Below, one piece after another: positions 43,810 to 53,969 of a stretch of DNA of 64,000 bases. Every line of letters starts with the position of its first letter. Within the stretch, counting starts at the first letter, position 1. A program made the position numbers and the translations under genes. Source of the DNA: an uncultured Lachnospiraceae bacterium (GTDB lineage: Bacteria; Bacillota; Clostridia; Lachnospirales; Lachnospiraceae); assembly GCA_910585625.1 (NCBI GenBank), contig CAJUFQ010000010.1:1-64000 (forward strand), written 5' to 3'. Below the pieces are notes generated by a model. That model ran no database searches, was not told the DNA's origin, and worked only from the letters and a program-made list of their open reading frames with translations.

Positions 43810-46746
43810 TCAAATGTTCGTAGGTTCTGCCACTACCTCGTGAAACCCGCTTTTCGGCAGCCGGTAAAATGGCAGAAAGCGTTCCTCATTAATTTCATAT
43901 TCTTCAAACCGCCCGCTTTGGTATTTGCGCAAGGAAAGCTGGCTGATATACCTTATCCCTTCCACCTGTTTTAGGGCGTGGGCAATCTGGTTCTTATCCG
44001 GAAGCACGCCAATTTCCCAGCCGTCTCCGTAGAAATTGCCATACAACGGGTTCAGGAACCGCTCCAGTTCTTCCCGCACCCGCCTGGTGGCGGCAAAGAT
44101 TTCTTTTTCCTGCGCCAGCTCCAAGACCACTTTCACATCCAAACGGATCAAATCCGGCATCACGATATGAAAACGTCCAAGACGCACGATATTTTGATCC
44201 ATATGCGCCGTCAGATAACTGTATAGCTTCTTCCTGGTACGCTCAAAGCTATAAGAACTCTCCCCATAATCCTTGGGCAGCACCACCAGGGTTATGGCTC
44301 CCTGCTGACGCCTGCCATCCTTGTCATAGCCGGCGAAGCACTTTACCTTGCAGATATCCCGCACCGCTTCGCGCGCCATGTCTTCATAGTCCTCTGCTGA
44401 AACGCAACGCCTGCCGTGGCGCAAAAGCCGCGCATGGCGTCCCACAGCTTCCATGACCGTCTCATCCGCCAGCCCGCACACGGTAGCCGTCGGATTGAAC
44501 ACGCTGTTAATAAAGCCAACCGTACGGTCCAGCCGGTTAATTTCGCCAACCGGGACATTTGCCGCGTCTCCGCGGCAATGCGCATACTTCACATGGATTT
44601 CAATCTCGTCCTGCGCATTCTGCTTCGCCCTGTCCATATATTTCGGAAACGTGAGCCTGCCCGTCCGCCTGTCGGCCATGAATTCCTTCCTGCTTCCGCT
44701 GTCCGCGCTTAGTTCCTCCGTTTCCGTCCACAGCGCCCATTCCTCATCTACACTGTGCCTATAATCGGCCTTTTCCAGCACACGGACTTCCAGGCTGCAG
44801 ACATCCGTATAAGAAAGCTGAATGTGCTTTTCCTCCGCCCGTGGCGCAATCCCAAAAGATTCCTCCACGGTCTCCACGCCTAAGATGCTTGTGGCATTGG
44901 GGTAGATTCCCTCAATCTTCGGGCAGTTGCCGCCGTCCGTGCCTGCCGCATGCCCATGTTCCCCGCTCAGGCGCAGCCAGTACAAGTCTTCTCCAAATAG
45001 CAGCCCGCGCGTGCTGTCGGCGCGCCCATACCAGGAAACCAGTCCTGTATGGGCAAACCCTTCCGTGCCGTCGGCAGGATGGATTTCTTTCCAGCCATCC
45101 TCCGTCAGATATTCCCATCTGAGGCCGGCCAGACTGTTTTGCACGCTGTCATGCATGACGAACAGCATTTTTAAGGGGCCGCCTACCGGGGGCTGCCCAA
45201 ACCCAAAGTAACAGGTCTTGCGCTCTTCCGTCCTGGCCTTGCAGGCCGCGAAGGCAAAGCCTCTTTGGCGCATCTCCTCCAAATGGTAGCTTTCCCGCTC
45301 CATATTATCCTGCCGGAAGACTGCCTCAGGGCGCAGGGGATTGTCCATATAGCTGTAACCCAGGGAGAAATTGCCTGCCACCGGGGCGATATAGGCCCCC
45401 TTCGTCTTATACGCATTATTCATGCGGATAATCCGCGCCCGGATACAGTAATCTTCCGCGGAATTGACCAACACCCGCCCGATATCCGCCGGACAGGTAA
45501 ACTCCATGCGCCTGCGCACGCTGCTTGTCCCATCCGCCACCGAAAAAATATCTCCATAGCGGGCTGACACCGAAAGGCGTTTCCAGCCATAGCCATTGTA
45601 ATACTCCCAAATGACTTCCCGGATTGTGATGTCATACTCCTCCTCTGGCACAAACTCCTGCTTGCGCATAATCCTCTTCCAGGAAATTTTCACCCCAGAT
45701 GCGATTTCCTCCAGAGGGATTCGCACGAAATCAAGGTCGAACTCCACGTTCAGACGCGCCCCCGCTTTGCCGAACACCTCGCCGCAGCCAATATAGAGTT
45801 CATCATAGAGGGATGGGTTTTCCCCGAACGCCAGGAATTCTTCCACTTCCTGATCCGTCCCCTTTACATTCACAAAGTCCGGCTTTTTCCCGAAACATTC
45901 CGTCCGCAGGGACACTCCCTTAAAATAAATCCCGGAAAAAGAAGACGCGTCCAAAATTTCCATGAAAATCACGTGCCTGGAACCAAATTCTTCCATAGGC
46001 GCGATTCCCTGCTCCCCGCCTGGAAGGCGGAAGCAAAGCTCTCCTTGCTCATATGTATAATCCGTAATATCCATATATTCCTGTCCGCTTCCATAGCAGA
46101 AACGGACGCGCGCCGGGTCGCAGAATGCCTCCTTAAGCCTCTTGTCGTCTGCACTCCCGCCTGCAGACGCAAAGGACAGCCGCGCATTGGCATAGCTGGT
46201 CACGGAAAGCTCCTGCCCGAAACAGAGAAACAGCAGATGACGCTGCAAGTTCCCCTCCCCATTCCCGAACAGGAAAAAGGAGGGCGTAAGCTCCCTGCGC
46301 CTGTCAAACAGCTCGTAGATGGCGTCCTTTGCCGGGTCGGCAAGAAACATCCGCCGAATTTCCATAGGGCGCACCAGCACTTCTTCCTGCGTCTCGAACA
46401 CAAGCTGCTCCTCCTGCGTCTGGGCAAGCAGCTGCGTCCCTCTTGGAACCTCTGCCTCGCTGAGAAGCCCTTCCGGCAGCCCAAATACCACAAACCCTTC
46501 CGACGGGCTCGCCGGGCAGAGCTTCGCATGCACGCCGTCAAAAAAGGAAAACAAATCTCCGGCCACAGACATATTGAATTTTTTGATATTGTCATACATC
46601 ATATCTGCAAAAATGGAAGCCAGCGCAGTCCCGGCATCCGGCTGCCGCTCATCGTATCTCCACTCCGGGACATACTGCCTCGCACATTTTTTCATATACG
46701 CTATGATGTCCTCTTCTGACATTTTCTCCATCTGCGGAATATCCAT
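43810..46746 (-). CDS. Large baseplate wedge protein (gp6/J-like)
   Basis: A 978-residue baseplate protein. The N-terminal YVPEWRYDERQPDAGTALASIFADMMYDNIKKFN and C-terminal VSAEDYEDMAREAVRDICKV blocks match Afp11/Pvc11-type wedges. AGGAAGGAAAG precedes the ATG. With gp25 and the second wedge it should form the ring around the spike that triggers sheath contraction. Confidence 0.88.
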   Translation of the reverse strand: MDIPQMEKMSEEDIIAYMKKCARQYVPEWRYDERQPDAGTALASIFADMMYDNIKKFNMSVAGDLFSFFDGVHAKLCPASPSEGFVVFGLPEGLLSEAEVPRGTQLLAQTQEEQLVFETQEEVLVRPMEIRRMFLADPAKDAIYELFDRRRELTPSFFLFGNGEGNLQRHLLFLCFGQELSVTSYANARLSFASAGGSADDKRLKEAFCDPARVRFCYGSGQEYMDITDYTYEQGELCFRLPGGEQGIAPMEEFGSRHVIFMEILDASSFSGIYFKGVSLRTECFGKKPDFVNVKGTDQEVEEFLAFGENPSLYDELYIGCGEVFGKAGARLNVEFDLDFVRIPLEEIASGVKISWKRIMRKQEFVPEEEYDITIREVIWEYYNGYGWKRLSVSARYGDIFSVADGTSSVRRRMEFTCPADIGRVLVNSAEDYCIRARIIRMNNAYKTKGAYIAPVAGNFSLGYSYMDNPLRPEAVFRQDNMERESYHLEEMRQRGFAFAACKARTEERKTCYFGFGQPPVGGPLKMLFVMHDSVQNSLAGLRWEYLTEDGWKEIHPADGTEGFAHTGLVSWYGRADSTRGLLFGEDLYWLRLSGEHGHAAGTDGGNCPKIEGIYPNATSILGVETVEESFGIAPRAEEKHIQLSYTDVCSLEVRVLEKADYRHSVDEEWALWTETEELSADSGSRKEFMADRRTGRLTFPKYMDRAKQNAQDEIEIHVKYAHCRGDAANVPVGEINRLDRTVGFINSVFNPTATVCGLADETVMEAVGRHARLLRHGRRCVSAEDYEDMAREAVRDICKVKCFAGYDKDGRRQQGAITLVVLPKDYGESSYSFERTRKKLYSYLTAHMDQNIVRLGRFHIVMPDLIRLDVKVVLELAQEKEIFAATRRVREELERFLNPLYGNFYGDGWEIGVLPDKNQIAHALKQVEGIRYISQLSLRKYQSGRFEEYEINEERFLPFYRLPKSGFHEVVAEPTNI

Positions 46747-46777
46747 AACTTTCCTTCCTCACTTCACTTCTTATGAA

Positions 46778-47188
46778 TCATTCTCCTTCGCTGATATAGA
46801 AGGGATATACCAGGTTATACTGATTGTTGGTAGCACGTACTACATAACTGACTTGAATCAGCAGCACCCCCTCGTCTATCCGCTCATCGCTGACCTCGGC
46901 ATGTATCTCTGTAATCCGCGGCTCCCAGCGGATGAGTGCATGTTCCACCTCCGTTTTCATGGAATACAGCGTGGTATAATCGGCCGTCTCAAAAGCATAT
47001 GCCTGAATCCCGCACCCAAAATCAGGGTGCATGGGCAGTTCTCCATGCCTCGTGCCAATGATGATGCGGATGCTTTCACGGATGCTGTCCTCATTCGAAG
47101 ACATCTTTATGCGCCCGGTAGCTTTGTCAATCCCGATGGGGAACTTCCAACCCGTTCCCAGAAATGCTTTCACGCTGTGTTGATCCAT
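46778..47188 (-). CDS. gp25-like baseplate protein
   Basis: A 136-residue GPW/gp25 domain that starts the sheath polymerisation. The EPR core motif is present in RWEPRITEIHAEV. FGCGIQAY also fits. AGGAGG lies eight nt before the ATG. Confidence 0.93.
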   Translation of the reverse strand: MDQHSVKAFLGTGWKFPIGIDKATGRIKMSSNEDSIRESIRIIIGTRHGELPMHPDFGCGIQAYAFETADYTTLYSMKTEVEHALIRWEPRITEIHAEVSDERIDEGVLLIQVSYVVRATNNQYNLVYPFYISEGE

Positions 47189-47242
47189 GCATTTGTCCTC
47201 CTAAGGTGCTGCTTGGGCTATCTCTAAACCAATTGCCCCAAA

Positions 47243-48031
47243 TCAATTTATTTTAACCGTGCTTCCTTTTAGCTGCGCAATCCCGGAAGCTTGCAAACCC
47301 ATTTCCCCATCTGCCTTGACCTTTACGCTGGTTCCCTGGATGGAAGTTGTCTGCCCGCCAAGCTTTAATGTCTGCTGCGCATCCAGCTGGATGGTTCCGC
47401 TAGTGACTTTGACCGTGTCCGCATCGGCTTTTACCACTTCTTTCGTCCCAATGGAGAGGGTGAAATCTTTCTTTGCTTTCAATGCCATGCTGCCATTTTT
47501 GCAATCCAGCGTCAGGCTGTTCTCTTTCTCCTTGTCTTGCACCTGGATAGATTCCTTCTCGTCATCCAGAAGGATTTCCAAGCCTTTAGGCGTGTTGACG
47601 GTTATCTTTTCCTTGCCTTCGGTTTCCGTAAACGTGATTTTATGTCCGCCTTTGGTCACGACCGCTTTCGTCTCATTTTTCTCGCTTGCCACGCCTTCCG
47701 GCAGCTTGTCCTTGCCATTCCACAGACATCCCAGCACCACCGGCATATTCATGTTGCCGTGAATGAAGCCAACCAACACCTCTGAGCCGATTTCCGGCAG
47801 CCAATAGCTGCCAAAGCCGTCCCCGCCATACCCCGCCATGACCCGCACCCAGTCCGAAGTTTTCTTATTCTTCTCGCCCATCAGGTACTCGACTTTCACC
47901 ATGCCCTTGTGCTGCTCATCCCAGATATCTTTCACGATTGCGTTCAAAAGCCCGGGAGCCGTTATCTCAGGGTATGTCTTATCCTCTGCATTATCTGCTA
48001 ACAACTCGTCATAAAAATTCAACGCTTCCAT
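47243..48031 (-). CDS. gp5/VgrG-type spike protein
   Basis: A 262-residue protein with an OB-fold start (GMVKVEYLMGEKNKKTSDWVRV, GSYWLPEIGSEVLVGFIHGNMNMPVVLG) and a C-terminal beta-helix of short repeats (VKVTSGTIQLDAQQTLKLGG...). It would form the trimeric needle bearing the DUF4280 tip. AGGAGG directly abuts the ATG at 48031, too close for normal use; an in-frame TTG at 48022 has the right spacing, so the real start may be three codons later. Confidence 0.9.
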   Translation of the reverse strand: MEALNFYDELLADNAEDKTYPEITAPGLLNAIVKDIWDEQHKGMVKVEYLMGEKNKKTSDWVRVMAGYGGDGFGSYWLPEIGSEVLVGFIHGNMNMPVVLGCLWNGKDKLPEGVASEKNETKAVVTKGGHKITFTETEGKEKITVNTPKGLEILLDDEKESIQVQDKEKENSLTLDCKNGSMALKAKKDFTLSIGTKEVVKADADTVKVTSGTIQLDAQQTLKLGGQTTSIQGTSVKVKADGEMGLQASGIAQLKGSTVKIN

Positions 48032-49080
48032 CCTCCTACTTCAAAAGACGTCCGGTATCCTTCGCCGCTGAAAGAATGCTTCACTTCTATGATGTCATAA
48101 GTGCCGTTAATCAGCTTGCGGTCCCCTTTCTTAATTTTCACCCTGCCCCCCGGCAGAATCTCCGGGACGCCAATACACACCCCGCTGGCCTGCCTGGCCT
48201 GTTTCTTCATCTCATCCGCCTTATGCTCCGCAATCTTTTTTGCGTCGCTGTTATCTTCCACCGCGGCGTCCATCTGCGTCGTCTCGCTTTTTACCAGCGA
48301 TTTCTGCTTGTCGTCAGATTTGACCTTTACCTCCGCCGTCACTTCCTCTTTCTTTTCCGTATCTTGCCCCATGATTGTTATGACTACGTCCTGGAAAGAC
48401 GCCCTTCTCTGGAAAGAAATAAAATCTTTCGACCACTCCATCTCCACCGTGTAAAATAACTCTGCCGATATATTTTTGAAATAGAGCTTCCCGGCATGGA
48501 CGAAAAAGTCGCGGTTAGCTTTCCTGCACAGCTCTTCCGTGATGAATTCATAATCGCTGCCGTTCTGGATGATGCATTCCCCCTCCAGCTTATCCGTCGC
48601 ATCCACATCCATCTTTTTATAAACCGGCTTATATTTCTTTACCACCTCACGGAAAGCATCCGAGTAGCTCTTCACCTGGTGTGAAATATTGCTCTTCTTG
48701 CTGCCCATCATCATCCGGCGGACGTCCACCGCCGTCACGCGAACAGAGGGGTTTTCAGAAAGTTCATAAGTAATTTCATCTACATACCCATAAAACAGGG
48801 ACGTCAGGGACGAGCCATACCCCATCTCGATGTCTATCAGATTCCCCAACACAAAATCAGAGCTGACGTCGTCGACAAAGCTGCGGCTTTCCAGGTCATA
48901 GACATTGGTAAGCTTGATGACAGCCGCGCTCGCCGCCGACTGTGAAAGCGTCACCTCCACAGATTCCACTGCGTACTCGCTTTCGCCTATCAGGTCAAAC
49001 CCTCCGCTTTTGACTTTCAGCGCAGGCACCATGAAATCCTTATATTTTACTGCCAGGCTGGCCATTGATATTATAGCCAC
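48019..49080 (-). CDS. gp27-like hub protein (phage late control D family)
   Basis: A 353-residue baseplate hub that adapts the six-fold tube to the three-fold spike. In Afp8/Pvc8 the hub and spike are one chain; here they are split, with a 13-bp overlap of the two frames. Motifs KVKSGGFDLIGESEYAVESVEVTLS and SVRVTAVDVRRMMMGSKKS are typical. There is no good ATG near the ribosome binding site: AAGGAG lies eight nt before a GTG at 49080 (next ATG at 49065). Confidence 0.85.
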   Translation of the reverse strand: MAIISMASLAVKYKDFMVPALKVKSGGFDLIGESEYAVESVEVTLSQSAASAAVIKLTNVYDLESRSFVDDVSSDFVLGNLIDIEMGYGSSLTSLFYGYVDEITYELSENPSVRVTAVDVRRMMMGSKKSNISHQVKSYSDAFREVVKKYKPVYKKMDVDATDKLEGECIIQNGSDYEFITEELCRKANRDFFVHAGKLYFKNISAELFYTVEMEWSKDFISFQRRASFQDVVITIMGQDTEKKEEVTAEVKVKSDDKQKSLVKSETTQMDAAVEDNSDAKKIAEHKADEMKKQARQASGVCIGVPEILPGGRVKIKKGDRKLINGTYDIIEVKHSFSGEGYRTSFEVGGWKR

Positions 49081-49173
49081 CGAAACCACTCCTTACCTAA
49101 TCTGCTTTCATATACATAGGCTTTCCTGTCTTTTCCATCCGCCCCCAAATATAAACTCCCTGCATAGCTTTTC

Positions 49174-49842
49174 TCAGAGCGCAGGAAGCCGCACAACCTG
49201 CCCTGGTCTGACGTTCAGAGGATTTAAGATACCATTTTCCCGCGCAATCACCTTCCACATATCCGGATCCCCATATTCCATATTGGCAATATCCCACAGG
49301 CCCACGCCCTGGCGGATGGTACGGTACTTTGTGCGGTCAGGCGATTCAAAGGGAGACGCCCTCCTCTTGTCTTTCGGCGACATCAGGGATTTAAATGTCA
49401 GGCCGGCCTTGGCGCGGACAGGCATCCCGCTTTCCGTAAACATCGTATAGGTATGGTTGAATTTTGTCACGACCCCCTGGAAATGCAGGGAACCCCAACG
49501 GAATGTGACTTTGGGCGGACGGTGCAGGCTTCCGTCGATGGAAGTGGCGTCCGCAATCTGCCTTGTGATATCCGAAACATCTGTAGAGCTGTCGGCGGAA
49601 TGCCCGAAAGAAATCAATGATTTGGGTTTCGGCGGGACATAAGTATCCAAAAAAAGATTCAGCGAAAGCTCCGTGGCGTCGCCGGAAATATACTGGATGA
49701 CCGGGCCGTCCAAACCCGGCACTTTTTTCTCCGCGTAATTCGCGCCATCCGTAAGCTGGTATTCCGATGGGTTGAACAGTACGGTTATGACGCTCTTGCC
49801 CACTTCTTTTTCAATTTCCAGTTTTGCCTTTGTCAGTCCCAA
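49174..49842 (-). CDS. LysM-containing tube/baseplate adaptor (Afp7-like)
   Basis: A 222-residue protein. The first 150 residues match the CIS tube-associated domain (KSVITVLFNPSEYQL ... FRWGSLHFQGVVTKFNHTYTMFTESGMPVRA). The C-terminal LysM (KYRTIRQGVGLWDIANMEYGDPDMWKVIARENGI) is not for peptidoglycan here but is a standard structural part of Afp7. Start is TTG at 49842 behind AGGG. Confidence 0.9.
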   Translation of the reverse strand: MGLTKAKLEIEKEVGKSVITVLFNPSEYQLTDGANYAEKKVPGLDGPVIQYISGDATELSLNLFLDTYVPPKPKSLISFGHSADSSTDVSDITRQIADATSIDGSLHRPPKVTFRWGSLHFQGVVTKFNHTYTMFTESGMPVRAKAGLTFKSLMSPKDKRRASPFESPDRTKYRTIRQGVGLWDIANMEYGDPDMWKVIARENGILNPLNVRPGQVVRLPAL

Positions 49843-49877
49843 ACTAATCCCTCGCTTTCCTTTGCCCTGTCATTTGT

Positions 49878-52800
49878 TCAGATTAACCCCCTGCGCAGTT
49901 TTTCCACATGGAGTTCCTCATATAGCTGCTTTTTGACCTGTTCCGCAAACGCCCGCACATCTTCCTTAGCCTTTGCCGCAGTCTCAACTTTCTCAAGCTG
50001 CGCCTCCACCTCTTTCAGCTTCTTGCCGAGTTGTTCCTGGGTCGAAATAAGCTGCGCGTTTTCCTGCCGCCCGCGCATCATATCCCTCTTCCGTTCTTCC
50101 TCAGAATCCACAACATCCTGCACGGAATACTGCAAATCGTTTGTCGGGCTGATTCTCTCCCAGGCATTTCCTGCATTCGTACGGTGCCCTAAGTTTGCCG
50201 GTTCTCCTGATGAGCGGACGCCTGCCGGAAACTGCCTGCTTTCTGAAAGATTCCCTTCCTGCCGGTAATATGCCTGTCTGACTCTCTGCATATCCTCGTG
50301 GATCGTCCGCTGCCTGCGTGCTTCATATTGCCGGATGCGGTAAACAAGCATGGGATAGGCTGACGCCAGAAACTGCCCGCCTGGCCTGTTCCCATCAAAG
50401 GCCGCTCTGTCCGCGCTGGCCCGTCCGTCCGCGCTGCTTATGACCTCCGACAATTTCTCTGTAAGCGTTTCATACTGTTTCTCATTACGCATACGAATCA
50501 TTGCCAGAACCTCCCGGTTCTCCCCAGCGGCCAGATGTTCCAAGATTTTTTCTTCTGCACCTTCCGCCTTTCGGCCAAAATAGAGCATCCTCTGCTGTGC
50601 CGTGACTTCCGATAATTCTTCAATAAGCCTCCCATACTGGCTTTCATCCAATTTCTGGACAAACTGCAGCAGTTCCCTTATCTTTGGTGTCCCAAGCTGG
50701 CTGTCCGCATAGACAAGCAGTTCGCTGCCTGCATCTTCCTTGCCCCAGGCTTCGTCCGGCCATCCTTTCTTGCCGCCTGTTTCCCCGGGCAGTTCAGAAG
50801 CTGCTTTATGGTTAATCTGGGATATAAGCTGTTGGAGCGTATTCCTGGATTTCGCTGCCGCAATCTGACTGCGGATTATCTCTGTCTGGATATCTTCTTT
50901 TGCCTGATTGCCGGAATATTCCCTGCTTCCTTCCCCAGACGCCATCTCCCTCTGCTCCCCTTCCCCGGGCAATGGCAACGCATCCTGCCATCCGGGCAAA
51001 ATATCTGCTTCTGCCGTTTCCCGCCCATGTTCCGGGTGAAACAGCAACGCTTCTCCCCATTCCCATAATCGCTGGTACGGAATCCATGCCGGCTCTGAAA
51101 TGCCCTGCTGAAGCCATTGCGCCGCTTCGGCTGTTTTTTCCTCCGCTTTGGCATTCGCCTCCTCGGCTTGTTCCGCTGCTTCTGTCTTCGCTGCTTCCAT
51201 TGCTTGTTCCGCTGCTTCTGCTCTCCCCACTTCCTCTGCCAGACTGGAAGTATTTTCTTCCGCGCGCTTATCTGAAATAAGGGAAAACGCCTCTTCTACA
51301 CCCTCCCAGGCATAACCGGAAATCTTTTCCGCTTCCTTTTGCTCAATGACCTCCATTATCTGCCTGAACAGCGCTTCCGCTTCCCACTCGGTCACATCCG
51401 CCGCCCCAATATGTATTCCTTCATTTGACTCCCTCGTGGTCCCTGCATCTTGGGCCTCACGTTCCGCCGCTGCCCGCCCCGCATCTTCCAGGAGCCGGGA
51501 AATATTCTTTTCTGTCTGCCGATGAACGGAACCCGTCTGCTGAGAAGCTATTTTTCCTGCCATCCGCTTCGCTGCCGCCGCTATCTGCAAAAGCTCTTTT
51601 TCCGTCGCCTTTGCTTCACGGCCGGAAGCATCCTGCTTGGCAGCTCCTCCGCTGCCGTCTGTTCTGTGGACGAGGGCTTCCGCTGCGTTTCTTCCTTCAT
51701 ACTGCATATTCCGAGAACGGATCTCTTCTGTGTCCCTCGGCAGCCGGCCGGCAAATATCCGCTCTGCCTTCTTCTCCATAACAGATGCGATATAAGAGAG
51801 CAGCTGTTCGATTTCCTTTTGCGTAAATCCCGCAATCACTCCGCCGTCCTTCTTACCCGCATCTTCTGTTCCATGGATTTCCCTCTGTCCTGGCACATCC
51901 ATGACGCCGGTATGGCTTTGACTTGCCACCTCTGCTTTCCAGGCACCCATCTGCCGATTGCTGCTCTGCCCTCCAGCCGGATTTGCCTCTCCCTGCATAA
52001 GGACTGCAGCCGCCAGTTTTTCTATCAGCGCCGTCCGCTCCGCTGCCTGCAGCTTACGGATCTGCATAAACAAACCCTGGGCTTTCTTCCTTTCCACCTG
52101 GTATTGCCGGGACATAGGCGCAGACACCCCGCGGTATATTTCACGGTAGGAAGCAAACGCCTGTGCCTCGCGCTGCACAAGCTGCTCTCTCTCTGCCTGC
52201 AGGCTCAGCCTCATCTCTTCCATAAACTGTATGACAGACTCGCCTGACAGCAAATTCTCTTCTTTTAGAGCCTGCCGTTCCGGCTTTCCAGCTGTCAGGA
52301 ATTGTTTCTGCCCTGACTCTGAGTGGTATACGCTTTCCGCAGATTCCAAATGCTCTTTCTCCACAGGCTCTGCTTGATTTATCTTCTTCAAAGCTTCCAG
52401 ATACTCGTTTTCCCCGGACTTTGATTGATATTCACGCTCCACGGCTTCCAGATATCCCATGTCATCCGACCGCCGCTGTCTCTTCTCCCTGACAAACCGG
52501 CATTCTAATTCCTCCCAGGGGATGCCGGACAATTTTGCCGCTTCCCGGAAATTTTTTTTGCCTGCTGCTTCAAAAGCGTGTTCCCAAAATCCTGCGGCAA
52601 CTTCCTGGAGGTAATGATGCCTGATCTGCATCAGCTTTGCAAAAAGAAGTGCATTGTCATTCTCGCTTTCTGCCTGATTATCCGACGCCGCCAGATGCTC
52701 AAGCTGCACCCAGAGCCTGCGGATTTGCGTATCCTCTGCTTCCTCAAGGAAACCGCGCATTTTGTCTTTGCTCTTCTTCCACTTTACTTCCTGCCCATTG

Positions 52801-53459
52801 CCATCCGCTGCTGAAACTTCCCGGCCACTATGCGCCGCATACACTTCCTGGCGGCAGAGACGGCAGAATTCCCGGTACTCTTTCTTCGTCAATGTCTCCA
52901 GAACATTCTTCTCCGCTGTTCGCAAGGCCTGCCTGGAATGCTCTATAAAAAATTCCTTAAGGTCAGCCGCAAACAGTGAAAACAGCCGGTATCTGTCCCG
53001 CTGCTTTTCGATGGCACGGCTTACGCCCTTCCATTCCTTGTAATGCCTGCCGTCTGCTTGTGCCCGATCCAGCAGCTCCACAAACCGATTCGCATTTCGG
53101 TACATCACAAAATCACAGCACTTTAACTGTGTGAGATAAAACCTCTCCATGCGCTGCAAACTGTTCCACGTCTGTGCCTGGACAAATGCCGTCCTCACAG
53201 GAGCCTCCTCCAGCCCCATCTGAATCATTCTGTTTTTCAGCACAAGGCTGAACAGGATGTTCGCCTGCCCGGACTGCCGCTCCTCTCCTTTTGCACTACT
53301 GCCCAGGTAAAATAAGTCTATGTTCCCATACTCCGGCGCATCTGCCGGGACATACTTATCCCATAACCGCTTTAGCATTCCCTGGTTGATATGAAGATGT
53401 ATTTTCTGTTTATAAGCTTCCCGTATCCTTACCATACTGACCGCCCTGGCATTCCCCAA
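49878..53459 (-). CDS. 1.2-kb-residue Gln/Glu/Ala-rich protein, candidate tape measure
   Basis: An 1193-residue hydrophilic protein of unknown family. The first 220 residues look folded (KIHLHINQGMLKRLWDKYVP, FLYLGSSAKGEERQSGQANILFSLVLKN), followed by long charged and A/E/Q-rich stretches with heptad-like patterns and imperfect internal repeats (EYLEALKK / EHLESAES; EELSEVTAQQ / EKLSEVISS). A coiled coil (KKLKEVEAQLEKVETAAKAKEDV) ends it. No transmembrane segments. It sits in the tube-adaptor interval where Afp systems have Afp5-Afp7. Because no other tape-measure gene is visible, it is my candidate for length control, but it could be cargo. A TTG at 53459 behind AAGGA is the preferred start; ATG 53435 is the alternative. 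Confidence 0.6.
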   Translation of the reverse strand: MGNARAVSMVRIREAYKQKIHLHINQGMLKRLWDKYVPADAPEYGNIDLFYLGSSAKGEERQSGQANILFSLVLKNRMIQMGLEEAPVRTAFVQAQTWNSLQRMERFYLTQLKCCDFVMYRNANRFVELLDRAQADGRHYKEWKGVSRAIEKQRDRYRLFSLFAADLKEFFIEHSRQALRTAEKNVLETLTKKEYREFCRLCRQEVYAAHSGREVSAADGNGQEVKWKKSKDKMRGFLEEAEDTQIRRLWVQLEHLAASDNQAESENDNALLFAKLMQIRHHYLQEVAAGFWEHAFEAAGKKNFREAAKLSGIPWEELECRFVREKRQRRSDDMGYLEAVEREYQSKSGENEYLEALKKINQAEPVEKEHLESAESVYHSESGQKQFLTAGKPERQALKEENLLSGESVIQFMEEMRLSLQAEREQLVQREAQAFASYREIYRGVSAPMSRQYQVERKKAQGLFMQIRKLQAAERTALIEKLAAAVLMQGEANPAGGQSSNRQMGAWKAEVASQSHTGVMDVPGQREIHGTEDAGKKDGGVIAGFTQKEIEQLLSYIASVMEKKAERIFAGRLPRDTEEIRSRNMQYEGRNAAEALVHRTDGSGGAAKQDASGREAKATEKELLQIAAAAKRMAGKIASQQTGSVHRQTEKNISRLLEDAGRAAAEREAQDAGTTRESNEGIHIGAADVTEWEAEALFRQIMEVIEQKEAEKISGYAWEGVEEAFSLISDKRAEENTSSLAEEVGRAEAAEQAMEAAKTEAAEQAEEANAKAEEKTAEAAQWLQQGISEPAWIPYQRLWEWGEALLFHPEHGRETAEADILPGWQDALPLPGEGEQREMASGEGSREYSGNQAKEDIQTEIIRSQIAAAKSRNTLQQLISQINHKAASELPGETGGKKGWPDEAWGKEDAGSELLVYADSQLGTPKIRELLQFVQKLDESQYGRLIEELSEVTAQQRMLYFGRKAEGAEEKILEHLAAGENREVLAMIRMRNEKQYETLTEKLSEVISSADGRASADRAAFDGNRPGGQFLASAYPMLVYRIRQYEARRQRTIHEDMQRVRQAYYRQEGNLSESRQFPAGVRSSGEPANLGHRTNAGNAWERISPTNDLQYSVQDVVDSEEERKRDMMRGRQENAQLISTQEQLGKKLKEVEAQLEKVETAAKAKEDVRAFAEQVKKQLYEELHVEKLRRGLI

Positions 53460-53469
53460 TTTGCTTTCC

Positions 53470-53910
53470 TTATAATCCAATCTTATTTATGGTCTCTGAA
53501 AGGCCATTGTGGGAAATTTCCACTTTCTTTATCAGAATCCCGCTGCTCATAGCATCCAGCGTATCAATTTCCCATTTCGTGACAATCCCCCAGTTCGCCT
53601 GATAAGTCGCAGTGGGGATAAGCCCTGAATCCGGCATGACCATGATGATGATGCCTTTCTTTAGTTCGTACCCCGCCGTGAGGGTCGTGCGTGACATTTC
53701 CCCGCTGGCAATCCCATATTCCAAGATGAGTTTATCCAGTGACTGCCGCGGCTTGGGCAGATAATGCACACGGTCATTGACCCCGCCTTCCACGACAGTC
53801 TCAAACTCCATTGTCGCGGAGATATTAGAGACTTTCGAGAAGCCGAGCGACTTCCCATTGAGGATTACCTTAAATTTTGTGTGTCTTGCAAGATTGTCTT
53901 GCATTGCCAT
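53470..53910 (-). CDS. Tail tube protein 2 (gp19 family)
   Basis: A 146-residue inner tube protein (KFKVILNGKSLGFSKVSNISATMEFETVVEGGVND ... VKKVEISHNGLSE). It is likely the Afp5-like tube terminus next to the baseplate. AGAGGTGAAGTGAG precedes the ATG. Confidence 0.93.
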   Translation of the reverse strand: MAMQDNLARHTKFKVILNGKSLGFSKVSNISATMEFETVVEGGVNDRVHYLPKPRQSLDKLILEYGIASGEMSRTTLTAGYELKKGIIIMVMPDSGLIPTATYQANWGIVTKWEIDTLDAMSSGILIKKVEISHNGLSETINKIGL

Positions 53911-53969
53911 CTCACTTCACCTCTGCAAACAGCCGCGCCATCTGCCATTCGGCATGGGACTGCCCCTGC

